Below are positions 10,828 through 19,097 of a stretch of 64,000 nucleotides of DNA, one piece after another (position 1 is the first letter of the stretch; each line of letters begins with the position of its first letter). A program made the position numbers and the translations under genes. Below the pieces are notes generated by a model, which worked only from the letters and a program-made list of their open reading frames with translations, did no database searches and had not been told where the DNA came from. Source of the stretch: Achromobacter sp. Bel. Its GTDB lineage: Bacteria > Pseudomonadota > Gammaproteobacteria > Burkholderiales > Burkholderiaceae_B. Location of the stretch: NCBI RefSeq assembly GCF_012928505.1, contig NZ_JABBJN010000024.1, positions 30,103 through 94,102 of the forward strand, given 5' to 3'.

Positions 10828-10855
10828 AAAAAATGCCCCTACGGGGGCATTTTTC
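10828..10855. terminator. Bidirectional intrinsic terminator
   Basis: An A-run, TGCCCC, a short TACG loop, GGGGCA and a T-run form an 11-bp stem flanked by A and T tracts, so it can terminate both maeB from the left and the exported-protein gene ending at 10871 from the right. It directly follows the truncated fourth copy of the 84-bp repeat. Confidence 0.8.
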
Positions 10856-10870
10856 TTTGGGGCGGTGGCC

Positions 10871-11251
10871 TTAGTTACTGCTGGCCTTCCAGGTGCCGTC
10901 GGGCTGCTTGCAGAACCAGAACTGCCACTTTTCGGTGGTGCTGGTGCGTGCGAAGTCGGCCACCAGGAAGCGGCAGACGCGGTCGTCCTTGACCTTGCTG
11001 GTCTGCGTGGGCGTCAGCTGCGCGGTGATCGGCGCGGCTCTTTTGGGCTGCGCCTTGCTGGTCCATTCGGTGCGCTGGCCGTCGGCCGAGCTGTTCAGCG
11101 CCTGTGCGATGGCTTCATGGAACGACGTCCGGTCGCCTTTGGGGATCTCGGTGATGAGCGAGTTGTTCAGCATTACCGGCGGCGCGGCCACGGCGGCGGC
11201 CGATAAACCGGTCGCGATGAGCAACGCGGCGAGAACACGGGTGGTTTTCAA
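10871..11251 (-). CDS. Exported protein of unknown function with C-terminal WFCKQPDGTWK motif
   Basis: 126 residues with a signal peptide cut near AVAAPP. The C-terminal half, ending VCRFLVADFARTSTTEKW and FWFCKQPDGTWKASSN, carries two cysteines and a Cys-(K/R)QP-x-G-x-WK ending that resembles the ends of the two glycine-zipper lipoproteins at 5955-6997 (CRQPGGQWKWA). This suggests a shared small envelope domain of the 17-kDa-surface-antigen type, but the similarity is short. It converges with maeB across a bidirectional terminator. Confidence 0.6.
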   Translation of the reverse strand: MKTTRVLAALLIATGLSAAAVAAPPVMLNNSLITEIPKGDRTSFHEAIAQALNSSADGQRTEWTSKAQPKRAAPITAQLTPTQTSKVKDDRVCRFLVADFARTSTTEKWQFWFCKQPDGTWKASSN

Positions 11252-11370
11252 GATGGGCTCCCTGTCTGATGGATCAGATTGTCATGCTTGTCCATGCGCT
11301 GATAGTACGCGAACCCATTCCTTTTTCAATCCGCTTGCCCGCACGCCGGTTGACTTGACGCGCCCGGGTG

Positions 11371-11399
11371 AAAAAAAGGCCGCCCTATTGCAGGCGGCC
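11371..11399 (-). terminator. Intrinsic terminator for the DUF4148 gene
   Basis: On the minus strand GGCCGCC, a loop of eight bases and GGCGGCC are followed by seven T residues. It lies about 40 bases past the stop of the DUF4148 gene that ends at 11441 and is correctly oriented for it. Confidence 0.8.
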
Positions 11400-11440
11400 A
11401 AGGTACAACAAGGGGAGGGAGTTGATCGTTGCGGGGCAGA

Positions 11441-11797
11441 TCAGTTGCCGTGGTAGACGCCAGCAAAGGGCATGTCATTGGGTTCGACGTTGCTCACCAG
11501 GCCGGCGGCCTTGGCGGCGGCCAGTTCAGCTTGCACGTCAGCCCGGGTCTTGCCCGACTGGGGGGCGCCGTACACGCCTTGGAACGGCACGTTGTTCGGT
11601 TCGACGTTGGTCACCAGGCCGGCAGCCTTGGCGGCAGCCAGTTCGGCTTGCACCTGGGCGCGGGTCGGGCCTTCGTACGGGGTGCCATAAACGCCTTGGA
11701 ACGGCACATTGTTGGGTTCGATGTTTTGCGATGCGTAGGCGCCGGCGCTCAGGGCGGCCAAGGACAACATCAGTGCGGTAGCGAGGGTCTTCTTCAT
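11441..11797 (-). CDS. DUF4148 exported protein with internal repeats
   Basis: 118 residues: a signal peptide (MKKTLATALMLSLAAL) and then two and a half copies of a unit of about 36 residues. Each copy has EPNNVPFQGVYG followed by a helix like TRAQVQAELAAAKAAGLV; the third copy stops at EPNDMPFAGVYHGN. The [TS]RA[QD]VQAEL helix is the DUF4148 signature found in many secreted proteins of Burkholderiales, whose function is not known. The duplication is also visible in the DNA. A terminator follows at 11371-11399. Confidence 0.8.
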   Translation of the reverse strand: MKKTLATALMLSLAALSAGAYASQNIEPNNVPFQGVYGTPYEGPTRAQVQAELAAAKAAGLVTNVEPNNVPFQGVYGAPQSGKTRADVQAELAAAKAAGLVSNVEPNDMPFAGVYHGN

Positions 11798-12018
11798 GGT
11801 AAATCTCCGATTTCAAGAGCCTAGGGTGCGAATCCGGCGGCCTATCCGTCGTGGTTCGTTGCTGTTTCCCGATGACTGAATTCTGCGCCGAATCGAGATA
11901 GGGATAAACCCGTATATCGGTAAAACATATTTCCATAAATGGGAAGAAGATGTTCGATTTAATAGATAGTATCCATTTATGGAATCAATAGCGCAAAAGT
12001 GAGTCCGCTGGAGCCCGC

Positions 12019-12837
12019 ATGGAAAAGGTCCGCCTGACGCGTGAGAAAGCCACGCTGCTGATCACGCTGTACGCCAAGGCCGAAGAAAGCCGCATGCCCG
12101 ATTCGCTGCTGCAGGACCATTACGCCGCCGGGGCCGTGGCGCGGATCGACTACGATTTCTCCTCGTTGGGGATGCGCCGCGACGAAATGATCGGGCTGGC
12201 CATGCGGGCGTACACGCTGGACGCCTGGGTGCGGGAATTCATCGCCGCGCATCCCGGCGCCACCGTGCTGCATCTGGGCTGCGGCATGGATAGCCGGGTG
12301 TTCCGCGTGGACCCGCCGCCCGGGGTCAACTGGTTCGACGTGGATTATCCCGACGTGATCGACCTGCGCCGTGCCTTATATCCCCCGCGTTCCGGGTATG
12401 AAATGGTGGGGGCGCCGATGTCGGACCTGGGTTGGCTGTCTGGGATTCCCACCGACAAACCCGTCTTGGTGGTGGCCGAAGGGCTGTTCCTGTACCTGTC
12501 CGAGGACGAGGTGTTGCCATTGCTGCGCACCGTGACCACCCAGTTCCCGTCGGGCGAGGTCGCGTTCGACGCCTACAGCCGGATGGGGCTGGCGCTGGCG
12601 TCGCGCAACCGCATGTTCCGGGCGACGGGCGCGGTGATGCGCTGGAGCCTGGACAATCCGCTGGATCTTGAGGCGCAGGTGCCCGGCCTGCGGCTGCGCG
12701 ACGAGCAATGGGTGTATGAGGAAAGCGATGGGCGGCAGTGGGCCCGGTACACCTGGCCCGCCAGGGCCGCTGTCTGGTTGATGCGGCGGGTTAGGCCGCT
12801 GCGGCGCCTGGGCAGGCTGGTGCGCTACCGTTATTAG
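12019..12837 (+). CDS. Class I SAM-dependent methyltransferase, LCMT/PPM1-type
   Basis: 272 residues with the SAM-binding motif HLGCGMDSR, then WFDVDYPDVIDLR and LVVAEGLFLYLSEDEV, all diagnostic of the leucine carboxyl methyltransferase-like (Tcmp) family. Bacterial members O-methylate small molecules such as polyketide or quinone-like compounds. The substrate here is unknown; there is no biosynthetic cluster around it. It is preceded by an AT-richer 221-base region that probably holds its promoter, and ends just before the convergent slyX. Confidence 0.8.
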   Translation: MEKVRLTREKATLLITLYAKAEESRMPDSLLQDHYAAGAVARIDYDFSSLGMRRDEMIGLAMRAYTLDAWVREFIAAHPGATVLHLGCGMDSRVFRVDPPPGVNWFDVDYPDVIDLRRALYPPRSGYEMVGAPMSDLGWLSGIPTDKPVLVVAEGLFLYLSEDEVLPLLRTVTTQFPSGEVAFDAYSRMGLALASRNRMFRATGAVMRWSLDNPLDLEAQVPGLRLRDEQWVYEESDGRQWARYTWPARAAVWLMRRVRPLRRLGRLVRYRY

Positions 12838-12847
12838 CCGCGCTGCT

Positions 12848-13063
12848 TCAGTAGTGGGGCGGCAGCTCGTCGCGCAGGCTGCGCATGGGCGCGGCGCCCT
12901 CGGGCGCCTGCTGGCGCAGGTCGGCCACTTCACGCAGCAGCCGGTCTATCTGCTGTTGCTGCCGGACGATGATCTGGTTCAGCTGCTCCAGCAGGTCGTC
13001 GGCGAAGCTGGACTTGACCTCCAGTTCGAGCAGGCGGCGTTCGATGTCTTGCGATGGTTCCAT
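12848..13063 (-). CDS. slyX: SlyX family protein
   Basis: 71 residues. A coiled coil runs through most of the protein (DIERRLLELEVKSSFADDLL and NQIIVRQQQQIDRLLREV), and it ends RDELPPHY, matching the conserved PPHY end of SlyX. The family is widespread and of unknown function. The start ATG at 13063 has no strong ribosome site, but the length fits the family exactly. Confidence 0.88.
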   Translation of the reverse strand: MEPSQDIERRLLELEVKSSFADDLLEQLNQIIVRQQQQIDRLLREVADLRQQAPEGAAPMRSLRDELPPHY

Positions 13064-13138
13064 GGCGGCTATTAGAACCTATTCCCGCTTTGCGTTTCCA
13101 ATGGCGATTGCGGGTGCGCGGCTCTACGGGAGACGGAT

Positions 13139-15316
13139 TTGACAAAGCAGGTCGGACGGCGCGGCATGGCGGCGCAACAGGGGGCGCAACAGGGGGCGCA
13201 ACAGGGGGCGCATTGGGGCGTACGTTGGGCCGCGCGCGGTTCGCTGGCGGCAGGCCTGGCGCAAGCGCTGGCGAACGGCGCCTGGGCGCAAGAGGCCGGC
13301 GCCACGCTGCCCCCCGTGGTCGTGACCGGCACGCGCCTGGGCATGGCGATTCTGGACACGCCGGCGTCGGTGGACGTGGTCGAGGGCGCGGCCATGCGCC
13401 GGGGGCAGCCCGGAATCAACCTGTCGGAGGGGTTGGCGGGCGTGCCGGGCCTGCAGATCCAGAACCGGCAGAATTATGCGCAGGACCTGCAGATATCCAG
13501 CCGTGGTTTTGGCGCCCGGTCCACCTTCGGCGTGCGCGGCGTGCGCCTCTATGTGGACGGCATCCCGGCCACCATGCCGGACGGGCAGGGGCAGACGTCC
13601 AACATAGACATCGGTTCGATCGACCGCGTCGAGGTGCTGCGCGGGCCGTTTTCCGCGCTGTACGGCAATTCATCGGGCGGCGTGATCCAGGTCTACACCG
13701 AAGACGGGGCGCCGCCGCCCACGCTATCGGCAAGCGGTTGGAGCGGCAGCGACGGCACATGGCGCTATGGTGTGAAAGCCAGCGGCGGCGAGGCGGGCGG
13801 GCTGGACTACGTGCTGGACGTGTCCCGCTTCACGACCGATGGCTACCGCGACCACAGCGCGGCGCGCAAGAATCTGGCCAACGCCAAGCTTGGCCTGCAA
13901 CTGGACGACGCCAGCCGCCTGACCATCGTGGTCAACAGCGTGGACCTGAAAGCGCAGGATCCGCTTGGCCTGACCTACCAGCAGTTCCAGGACGACCCAC
14001 GCAGTGCTCCGCTGGCCGAACAGTACGACACCCGCAAGACGGTGCGCCAGACGCAGGGCGGCGTGGTGTACGAACGGCAGGTCGATAGCCGCAATACCTT
14101 GCGCGTGATGGCGTATTACGGGCAGCGCGACACCACCCAGTACCAGTCGATTCCCCCGGCGGCGCAACTGGCGCCCACGCAGGCGGGCGGCGTCATCGAC
14201 CTGGCGCGCCAGTATGGCGGCGCGGATCTGCGCTGGACATCCGAGCTGGACTTGGCAGGCCGGCCGCTGACGCTGATCGGCGGATTCTCCTACGATTCCA
14301 TGCGCGAAGACCGCAAGGGCTATCAGAATTTCACGGGCACGGGCGCCGATCAGCAACTGGGCGTGCAGGGCGCGCTGCGGCGCGACGAGACCAACACCGT
14401 CTACAACGCCGACCCCTATGTGCAGGCGTCATGGAAGGCGTCCGAGCGTTGGACGGTGGACGCCGGCCTGCGCTACAGCACGGTCCGCTTCGATTCCGAC
14501 GACCACTACCTCACCGCCGGCAATGGCGACGACAGCGGCGGTGCACGCTACCGCAAGGCGCTGCCGGTGGTTGCGCTGCGCTACGCGGCCAGCGCGGATG
14601 TCAGCGTGTACGCCTCGTATGGGCGGGGCTTCGAGACGCCCACCCTGAATGAGATTTCGTACCGGCCCGGCGGCGTGCCGGGTTTGAATTTCGGCTTGGC
14701 GCCGTCGTTGAGCACCAATCTGGAAGCCGGCGTGAAGGCCCGCTTGGCAGGCGGTCTGGCGACGGCTGCCGTCTTTCACACGGGCACCGACAACGAGATC
14801 GTGTCCGCCGGTAGCTCGGGCGGGCGCACCAGTTACCAGAACGCCGGGCGTACGCGGCGCGACGGGGTGGAGCTGGGATGGTCGGGGGAAATCGCACGCC
14901 ACTGGCGCACGCAATTCGCCTATACGTGGCTGAACGCGCGGTACGCGGACGACGGCTCCGGAGACATCCGGGCCGGCAACAAGATCCCTGGCATCGCGCG
15001 GCAGGCGGTGTTTGCGTCTGTGGCCTGGGCGCCGCCCGAAGGCTGGCAGGCGTCGGTAGAAGGCCGCTACCTGAGCAAGATCTACGTCAACGATGCGAAC
15101 GATCAGGACGCGCCCGGCTACTTCGTGGCGGCGGTAAGCGGGGGCTATGTGAAGCGGCTGGGCGCGTGGGAATTGAATGCCTACGCGCGCGTGGACAACC
15201 TGTTCGACCGGCGCTACGCCGGGTCCGTGATCGTCAACGAAAGCAACGGCCGCTACTACGAGCCCGCCGCCGGACGCAGCGTCGGCGTGGGCATCGGCGT
15301 GGCGTACCGGTTCTAG
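13139..15316 (+). CDS. pqqU: TonB-dependent outer-membrane receptor, PqqU/YncD-like
   Basis: 725 residues from a TTG at 13139 with GGGAG upstream (ATG at 13166 is an alternative). Signal peptide cut near AWAQEAG, then a TonB box (PPVVVTGTR), plug and 22-strand barrel. From memory it matches E. coli YncD closely over long stretches: VPGLQIQNRQNYAQDLQ, RGFGARSTFGVRGVRLYVDG, IPATMPDGQGQTSNIDIGS, and the end VIVNESNGRYYEPAAGR. YncD, renamed PqqU, imports pyrroloquinoline quinone, so scavenging of PQQ is the likely role. The N-terminal region holds a 12-bp in-frame repeat (see 13174). No PQQ synthesis genes are nearby. Confidence 0.85.
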   Translation: MTKQVGRRGMAAQQGAQQGAQQGAHWGVRWAARGSLAAGLAQALANGAWAQEAGATLPPVVVTGTRLGMAILDTPASVDVVEGAAMRRGQPGINLSEGLAGVPGLQIQNRQNYAQDLQISSRGFGARSTFGVRGVRLYVDGIPATMPDGQGQTSNIDIGSIDRVEVLRGPFSALYGNSSGGVIQVYTEDGAPPPTLSASGWSGSDGTWRYGVKASGGEAGGLDYVLDVSRFTTDGYRDHSAARKNLANAKLGLQLDDASRLTIVVNSVDLKAQDPLGLTYQQFQDDPRSAPLAEQYDTRKTVRQTQGGVVYERQVDSRNTLRVMAYYGQRDTTQYQSIPPAAQLAPTQAGGVIDLARQYGGADLRWTSELDLAGRPLTLIGGFSYDSMREDRKGYQNFTGTGADQQLGVQGALRRDETNTVYNADPYVQASWKASERWTVDAGLRYSTVRFDSDDHYLTAGNGDDSGGARYRKALPVVALRYAASADVSVYASYGRGFETPTLNEISYRPGGVPGLNFGLAPSLSTNLEAGVKARLAGGLATAAVFHTGTDNEIVSAGSSGGRTSYQNAGRTRRDGVELGWSGEIARHWRTQFAYTWLNARYADDGSGDIRAGNKIPGIARQAVFASVAWAPPEGWQASVEGRYLSKIYVNDANDQDAPGYFVAAVSGGYVKRLGAWELNAYARVDNLFDRRYAGSVIVNESNGRYYEPAAGRSVGVGIGVAYRF
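13174..13221 (+). repeat. 12-bp in-frame tandem repeat at the start of the PqqU-like gene
   Basis: GCAACAGGGGGC occurs three times without interruption, followed by a degenerate fourth copy. It encodes AQQG three times before AHWG, within the region ahead of the signal peptide's hydrophobic core. Because the unit is four codons, gain or loss of copies would change protein length but not frame. Confidence 0.85.
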
Positions 15317-15328
15317 CGCGGCACGCCG

Positions 15329-15988
15329 TCAGTCTGGCGCATCCGGATAGCAGACGCCGTAGTCTTCGCAAGCCGGACAACCGGGCGCGGCGGACGGCGG
15401 CAGGCCCGCGTGCTCACAGGCCGAATACGCCAGGAATTGCTTCCAGCGCAAGTTGCGCGTGTTGCGGATCACCAGGCCCGGGTAGTGGCGCGCCAGCAGG
15501 AAGGTCACGTCCTCGCGCCCCGACAAGCCCAGGTCGCGCCATAGATGGTCGGGCCGCAGGCAGGCGTGCACCAGCACGCCGGTGACCCAGGGCGTGGTGT
15601 CGTGTTCGGGGGCGCGGTACGCCTCCAACAGCACGCGCAGCAGCAGGGTGAAGCCGGGCTGGGGATCGCCCCGGCCCCGCGCGGCATACCCTGCGGCTTG
15701 CTCGCGCAACGCGGCCAGCCGCGCATCGTCCGATGCCAGGGCGCCGGGAAACAGGTGATGGAGCAACTGTTGCAGCTCGTTGGGGCAGAGGCCGCTGCGC
15801 GCCAGGTCCTGGTGCGCGAGGCTGGTGCCGATCACGGTGGCGAAAAAGCCGGCATCGGGATGGCCGGGCGGCGCGTGATGCAGCAGGGCGCGGGCAAACC
15901 GTTGGGCCGGCGCGGAGAAATCCGCCAAGGCGGGGGGAGGGGTCAGCACGGCGTCCATGGGCGTGTGGCGGTCGCTAGATTCGTTCAA
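15329..15988 (-). CDS. NifQ-like protein
   Basis: 219 residues. The C-terminus has the NifQ layout: RNLRWKQFLAYSACEHAG, then S199-x4-C204-x2-C207-x5-C213. Known NifQ uses Cys-x4-Cys-x2-Cys-x5-Cys to bind an Fe-Mo-S cluster and passes molybdenum to nitrogenase cofactor synthesis. Here the first Cys is Ser, with another Cys (C191) eight residues earlier. No other nif gene is in the window, so a role in molybdenum or Fe-S handling outside nitrogen fixation is possible. It converges with the PqqU-like gene, 12 bases between stops. Confidence 0.8.
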   Translation of the reverse strand: MNESSDRHTPMDAVLTPPPALADFSAPAQRFARALLHHAPPGHPDAGFFATVIGTSLAHQDLARSGLCPNELQQLLHHLFPGALASDDARLAALREQAAGYAARGRGDPQPGFTLLLRVLLEAYRAPEHDTTPWVTGVLVHACLRPDHLWRDLGLSGREDVTFLLARHYPGLVIRNTRNLRWKQFLAYSACEHAGLPPSAAPGCPACEDYGVCYPDAPD

Positions 15989-16139
15989 ATGTTAATGAAA
16001 TCGCTATATTGCGGAATATATAACGAAAGGGGGTCGAAATTCCGTGATGCGGAATAAATACGCCTCAGGATTTACCCGCGAGCGGGGCGCGGCCCGGGGG
16101 TATGATCGGTGTCCCTGATTTCCTGGGTTTGCCCTCCGC

Positions 16140-18653
16140 ATGTCGCGCAACTTCCGTCCCGCAGTCTCCCGAATGACCGGCGCCATCCTGCTGGCGCTGG
16201 CTGGCCTGGCGGTTACGCCGCCGCCGGTCGCGGCGTCCGATATCGGCGCCGCCATCGAGTCCATCCGCCTGTCGCGCTATCCGTTGCGCGAGCCTGAGCG
16301 GCGCGTCTGGGGCACCGAGAACGTGCGCGATGCGCTGCTGGTCGGCCAAATGGAGAACCGCCTGTACCTGTACCGCTACGTGCGGGGCACGGGCAAGGAA
16401 TTCCACCTGGACTTCCGTTCCCGGCCCCTGGTGATCGACCCCGCCGCGTGGAAGGCGTCGCGCGAAGAGAATGTGGCGGTCAGGGCGCCGCGCAACGACG
16501 AGACCCTGTATTGGGTAGGCTACACCTACAACGACGCGGATGCCTCGCGGTCCGACGGATTCCTGGTGGATGCGGCGGGCAACGTGGCAACGGTCCGCGC
16601 GGACGCCTACCTTGCCATCGTGACCGCCAACCCGCCGTGGGACGAGGCGCGCAAGGCGCAGGCCCTGGCCACGCTGCAGCAGGTGCTCACGAACTACCCT
16701 GGTCGACTGAAGGCGTTCCCGGTCACGGTGCGCTTCGAGCATCAGGCGCCGGTGGATGTGACGGCCACGTTCCGCACGCTGCATCAGGTCGCGCGCGCCA
16801 TCCCGCGCGCCAAGAGCGCGGAGTTCGCCCGCGCGCTGGCAGACCTGCGCCGCTTCGTGATGGAGCAGGATTTTCGCGAGATCGATCCGGGCGGCAAGGA
16901 TCCCGAGATGCTGACGGCATTGAACGACTATGGCTTCTGGCTGACCGAATCGGGCGACGCCGTGCAGGCTGACCGCGTCTTGAGCGACGTGCTGCGGCGC
17001 GACCCTGCGCGCACCGCAGCCTACCTGAACCGGGCGGACGCGCGCTGGGCGCAGAGCGCGAAGGCCGGTGACAGGCGCGGCTACTTCGAGACGTTGGCAC
17101 GCGAGGACTATCGCCTGTATTGCACCCAGCGCCTGGCGGCCAAGGAGCCGATCCCCGGCAATATCGCCAGCCGCATCAGTGCCGCCTTGAACGAGAAAAC
17201 GCTGGACGCGGCGGTCTGCCGGCCGCGGCTGGCCATCTTCAAGGCGATTCGGGCGGATGACGTGGACGCGGTGCGCGCCGAGTTGGCGCGCGGGCAAGAC
17301 CCCAACGGCGTGAACGAGAACGGCACGTCGGCGCTGGCCGTGGCGGTGTCGGCCAAGCAGCTGGAGATCGTGCAGGTCCTGCTGGCGGCGGGCGCACGCG
17401 CGGACGGCCCCAACAACGGGTTCGTGCTGCTGGCCAGTGCCTTGCCGGACGCCAAGGACACGCGTCCTGCGGCGGAGCGCTATGCGCTGGCCGATGCCCT
17501 GATCGGGGCGGGCGCGCCGGTGAATGCCGTCGACTACAACGGCACGCCGTTGCTGGTGCGGCGCATTTCGTACTACAGCGAAGACAAGGACAGCCTGGCG
17601 TATCTGCTGGCCAAGGGCGCAAACCCGAACGCGCGCGAAAAGGACGGCCGCTCTGCGCTGCACGCCGCCATGGGTTCGCCCAGCCGTTTCTGGTTCGCCG
17701 AGCAGTTGCTGGCCAAGGGCGCGGACATCAACGCGGCCTATGTCCGGATGGTCTACGGCAACCGCGGCATGTGGGAAACGCCTTTGCTGGAAGCGCTGCG
17801 CGAATCGAACAGCGGCGAGTTGACGCCGACGGCGGTGTTTCCGGTCTCGGAACGCGTGACCTTCGCCTTGGCGCACGGGGCGGACGCGGCGGTGGGCGGC
17901 TATAGCGCCAGCAAGACGCCCGAACGCAACGGCCTGAACGAAGCCTTCAGCCTGGCGGCGCGCACCCTGCAGCCGGCGCTGGTGGATCAGTTGGCGCAAG
18001 CCGCCGGCCAGCCGCGGCTGCCGTTGACGCCGGAATCGCTATCCAGCTTGCTCAGCGTGTGGAATCAGGTGGAGATCCGCGCGGGCACCAAGCAGAACGG
18101 CTCCGAATGGGACGGCCAGCGCGCCAGGCTGCGCGCCACCGCCGACCGCCTGCTGGCGGCCGGCGTGCCGTTGACGCGCGCGGACGACGCCACGGGTGTC
18201 ACCTACAACAACATTGCGCCGCTCAGTTTGCCGTGGCTGCCCGATGACCTGTATCGGGAGTGGCTGGAGAAGGGCGCCGACGCCTCGGACCGGACCGACA
18301 AGAGCGTGCGCATCGACGGGGTGGCGGATGCCGACGCCTTGCCGCTGGTGATCATGCTGCGCCTGGGCAAGGAAGCCAAGGCGAAGATGTTGCTGGAACA
18401 TGACGCCGGGTTGTACCGCACGCCGTGGCGTTGCGGCATGGCGGTGGCCGATGTGCTGGCGTGGCAGCTGGACGACGGCGGGCCGCTCAGCCCGACGGGC
18501 GCGCGGGCCGTGAAACAGGTACTGGACGGCGCGGCGGCCGCAGCCAGTTGCGATCTGAACCAGGTCTCGCGCGTGCAGCCGCACGTCGGCGTGTCGGCCA
18601 ACGATTTGATCAGGCAGGTGGGTGTGGCCTTGACGGTGACCGCGCCGAAGTAG
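16140..18653 (+). CDS. Large exported ankyrin-repeat protein
   Basis: 837 residues. The N-terminus (RPAVSRMTGAILLALAGLAV, cut near VAAS) is a signal peptide, so the protein is likely periplasmic. The first 330 or so residues are unique and include a TPR-like segment (TAYLNRADARWAQSAKAGDRRGYFETLA). Ankyrin repeats start near residue 370 (ADDVDAVRAELARGQDPNGV, NGTSALAVAVSAKQLEIVQVLLAAGA, DGRSALHAAM). A partner or ligand is not evident. It converges with the cyo operon across a strong terminator. Confidence 0.75.
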   Translation: MSRNFRPAVSRMTGAILLALAGLAVTPPPVAASDIGAAIESIRLSRYPLREPERRVWGTENVRDALLVGQMENRLYLYRYVRGTGKEFHLDFRSRPLVIDPAAWKASREENVAVRAPRNDETLYWVGYTYNDADASRSDGFLVDAAGNVATVRADAYLAIVTANPPWDEARKAQALATLQQVLTNYPGRLKAFPVTVRFEHQAPVDVTATFRTLHQVARAIPRAKSAEFARALADLRRFVMEQDFREIDPGGKDPEMLTALNDYGFWLTESGDAVQADRVLSDVLRRDPARTAAYLNRADARWAQSAKAGDRRGYFETLAREDYRLYCTQRLAAKEPIPGNIASRISAALNEKTLDAAVCRPRLAIFKAIRADDVDAVRAELARGQDPNGVNENGTSALAVAVSAKQLEIVQVLLAAGARADGPNNGFVLLASALPDAKDTRPAAERYALADALIGAGAPVNAVDYNGTPLLVRRISYYSEDKDSLAYLLAKGANPNAREKDGRSALHAAMGSPSRFWFAEQLLAKGADINAAYVRMVYGNRGMWETPLLEALRESNSGELTPTAVFPVSERVTFALAHGADAAVGGYSASKTPERNGLNEAFSLAARTLQPALVDQLAQAAGQPRLPLTPESLSSLLSVWNQVEIRAGTKQNGSEWDGQRARLRATADRLLAAGVPLTRADDATGVTYNNIAPLSLPWLPDDLYREWLEKGADASDRTDKSVRIDGVADADALPLVIMLRLGKEAKAKMLLEHDAGLYRTPWRCGMAVADVLAWQLDDGGPLSPTGARAVKQVLDGAAAAASCDLNQVSRVQPHVGVSANDLIRQVGVALTVTAPK

Positions 18654-18694
18654 GTCTGCAAGCCCCTTCGTTGGGTATGCAAGCCCCGCAACGT

Positions 18695-18726
18695 AAAACA
18701 GGCGCCCGAAGGCGCCTGTTTTTTTT
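18695..18726. terminator. Bidirectional intrinsic terminator
   Basis: AAAACAGGCGCC, a CGAA tetraloop, then GGCGCCTGTTTT continuing into a T-run. The A-tract on the other side lets it work on both strands, ending the ankyrin gene from the left and cyoD from the right. Confidence 0.88.
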
Positions 18727-18746
18727 GCTTCAACGGCAAGCCGTCA

Positions 18747-19097
18747 TTACATGGCGTGGCCCATGTTGACGTTCATGTTGTACAGCACCCATGCCGAACC
18801 GCCGACGATGATGGCGATGATCATCACGGTGAAGACGAATGCGGCCAGGTTGTCGCGGGCCGATTTCGACGCGCCCATGTGCAGGAAGTACACCAGCTGC
18901 ACCAGCAGCTGGAGCACGCACAGGGCCACCACGCCGATGATGGTGACGGTGTGGGACAGCGCGCCGTGCATCACCAGGCCGAACGAGCCGAAGGTGAGCA
19001 AGAGCGAGAGCACGAAACCGATGATGTAGGACTTCAGGCTGCCGTGGTCGGCGGCGTGATCGTCGTGGCCGTGTGCGGCCGCAGCGGAGTGCGACAT
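18747..19097 (-). CDS. cyoD: Cytochrome bo3 ubiquinol oxidase subunit IV
   Basis: 116 residues beginning at the ATG at 19097 ([17 protein letters not shown]), with three membrane helices (SYIIGFVLSLLLTFGSFGLV, TVTIIGVVALCVLQLLVQLV, LAAFVFTVMIIAIIVGGSAW). This is the small CyoD subunit, last gene of cyoABCD, thought to help assemble copper B in subunit I. Its ATG shares one base with the cyoC stop. The His-rich N-terminus is unusual but matches the His-rich start of the adjacent CyoC. Confidence 0.93.
   Translation of the reverse strand: MSHSAAAAHGHDDHAADHGSLKSYIIGFVLSLLLTFGSFGLVMHGALSHTVTIIGVVALCVLQLLVQLVYFLHMGASKSARDNLAAFVFTVMIIAIIVGGSAWVLYNMNVNMGHAM

Noticed and set aside
16065..17999. Long open frame opposite the ankyrin gene
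   Set aside because: Arg/His/Gln-rich with no domain; the plus strand has a signal peptide and ankyrin repeats.
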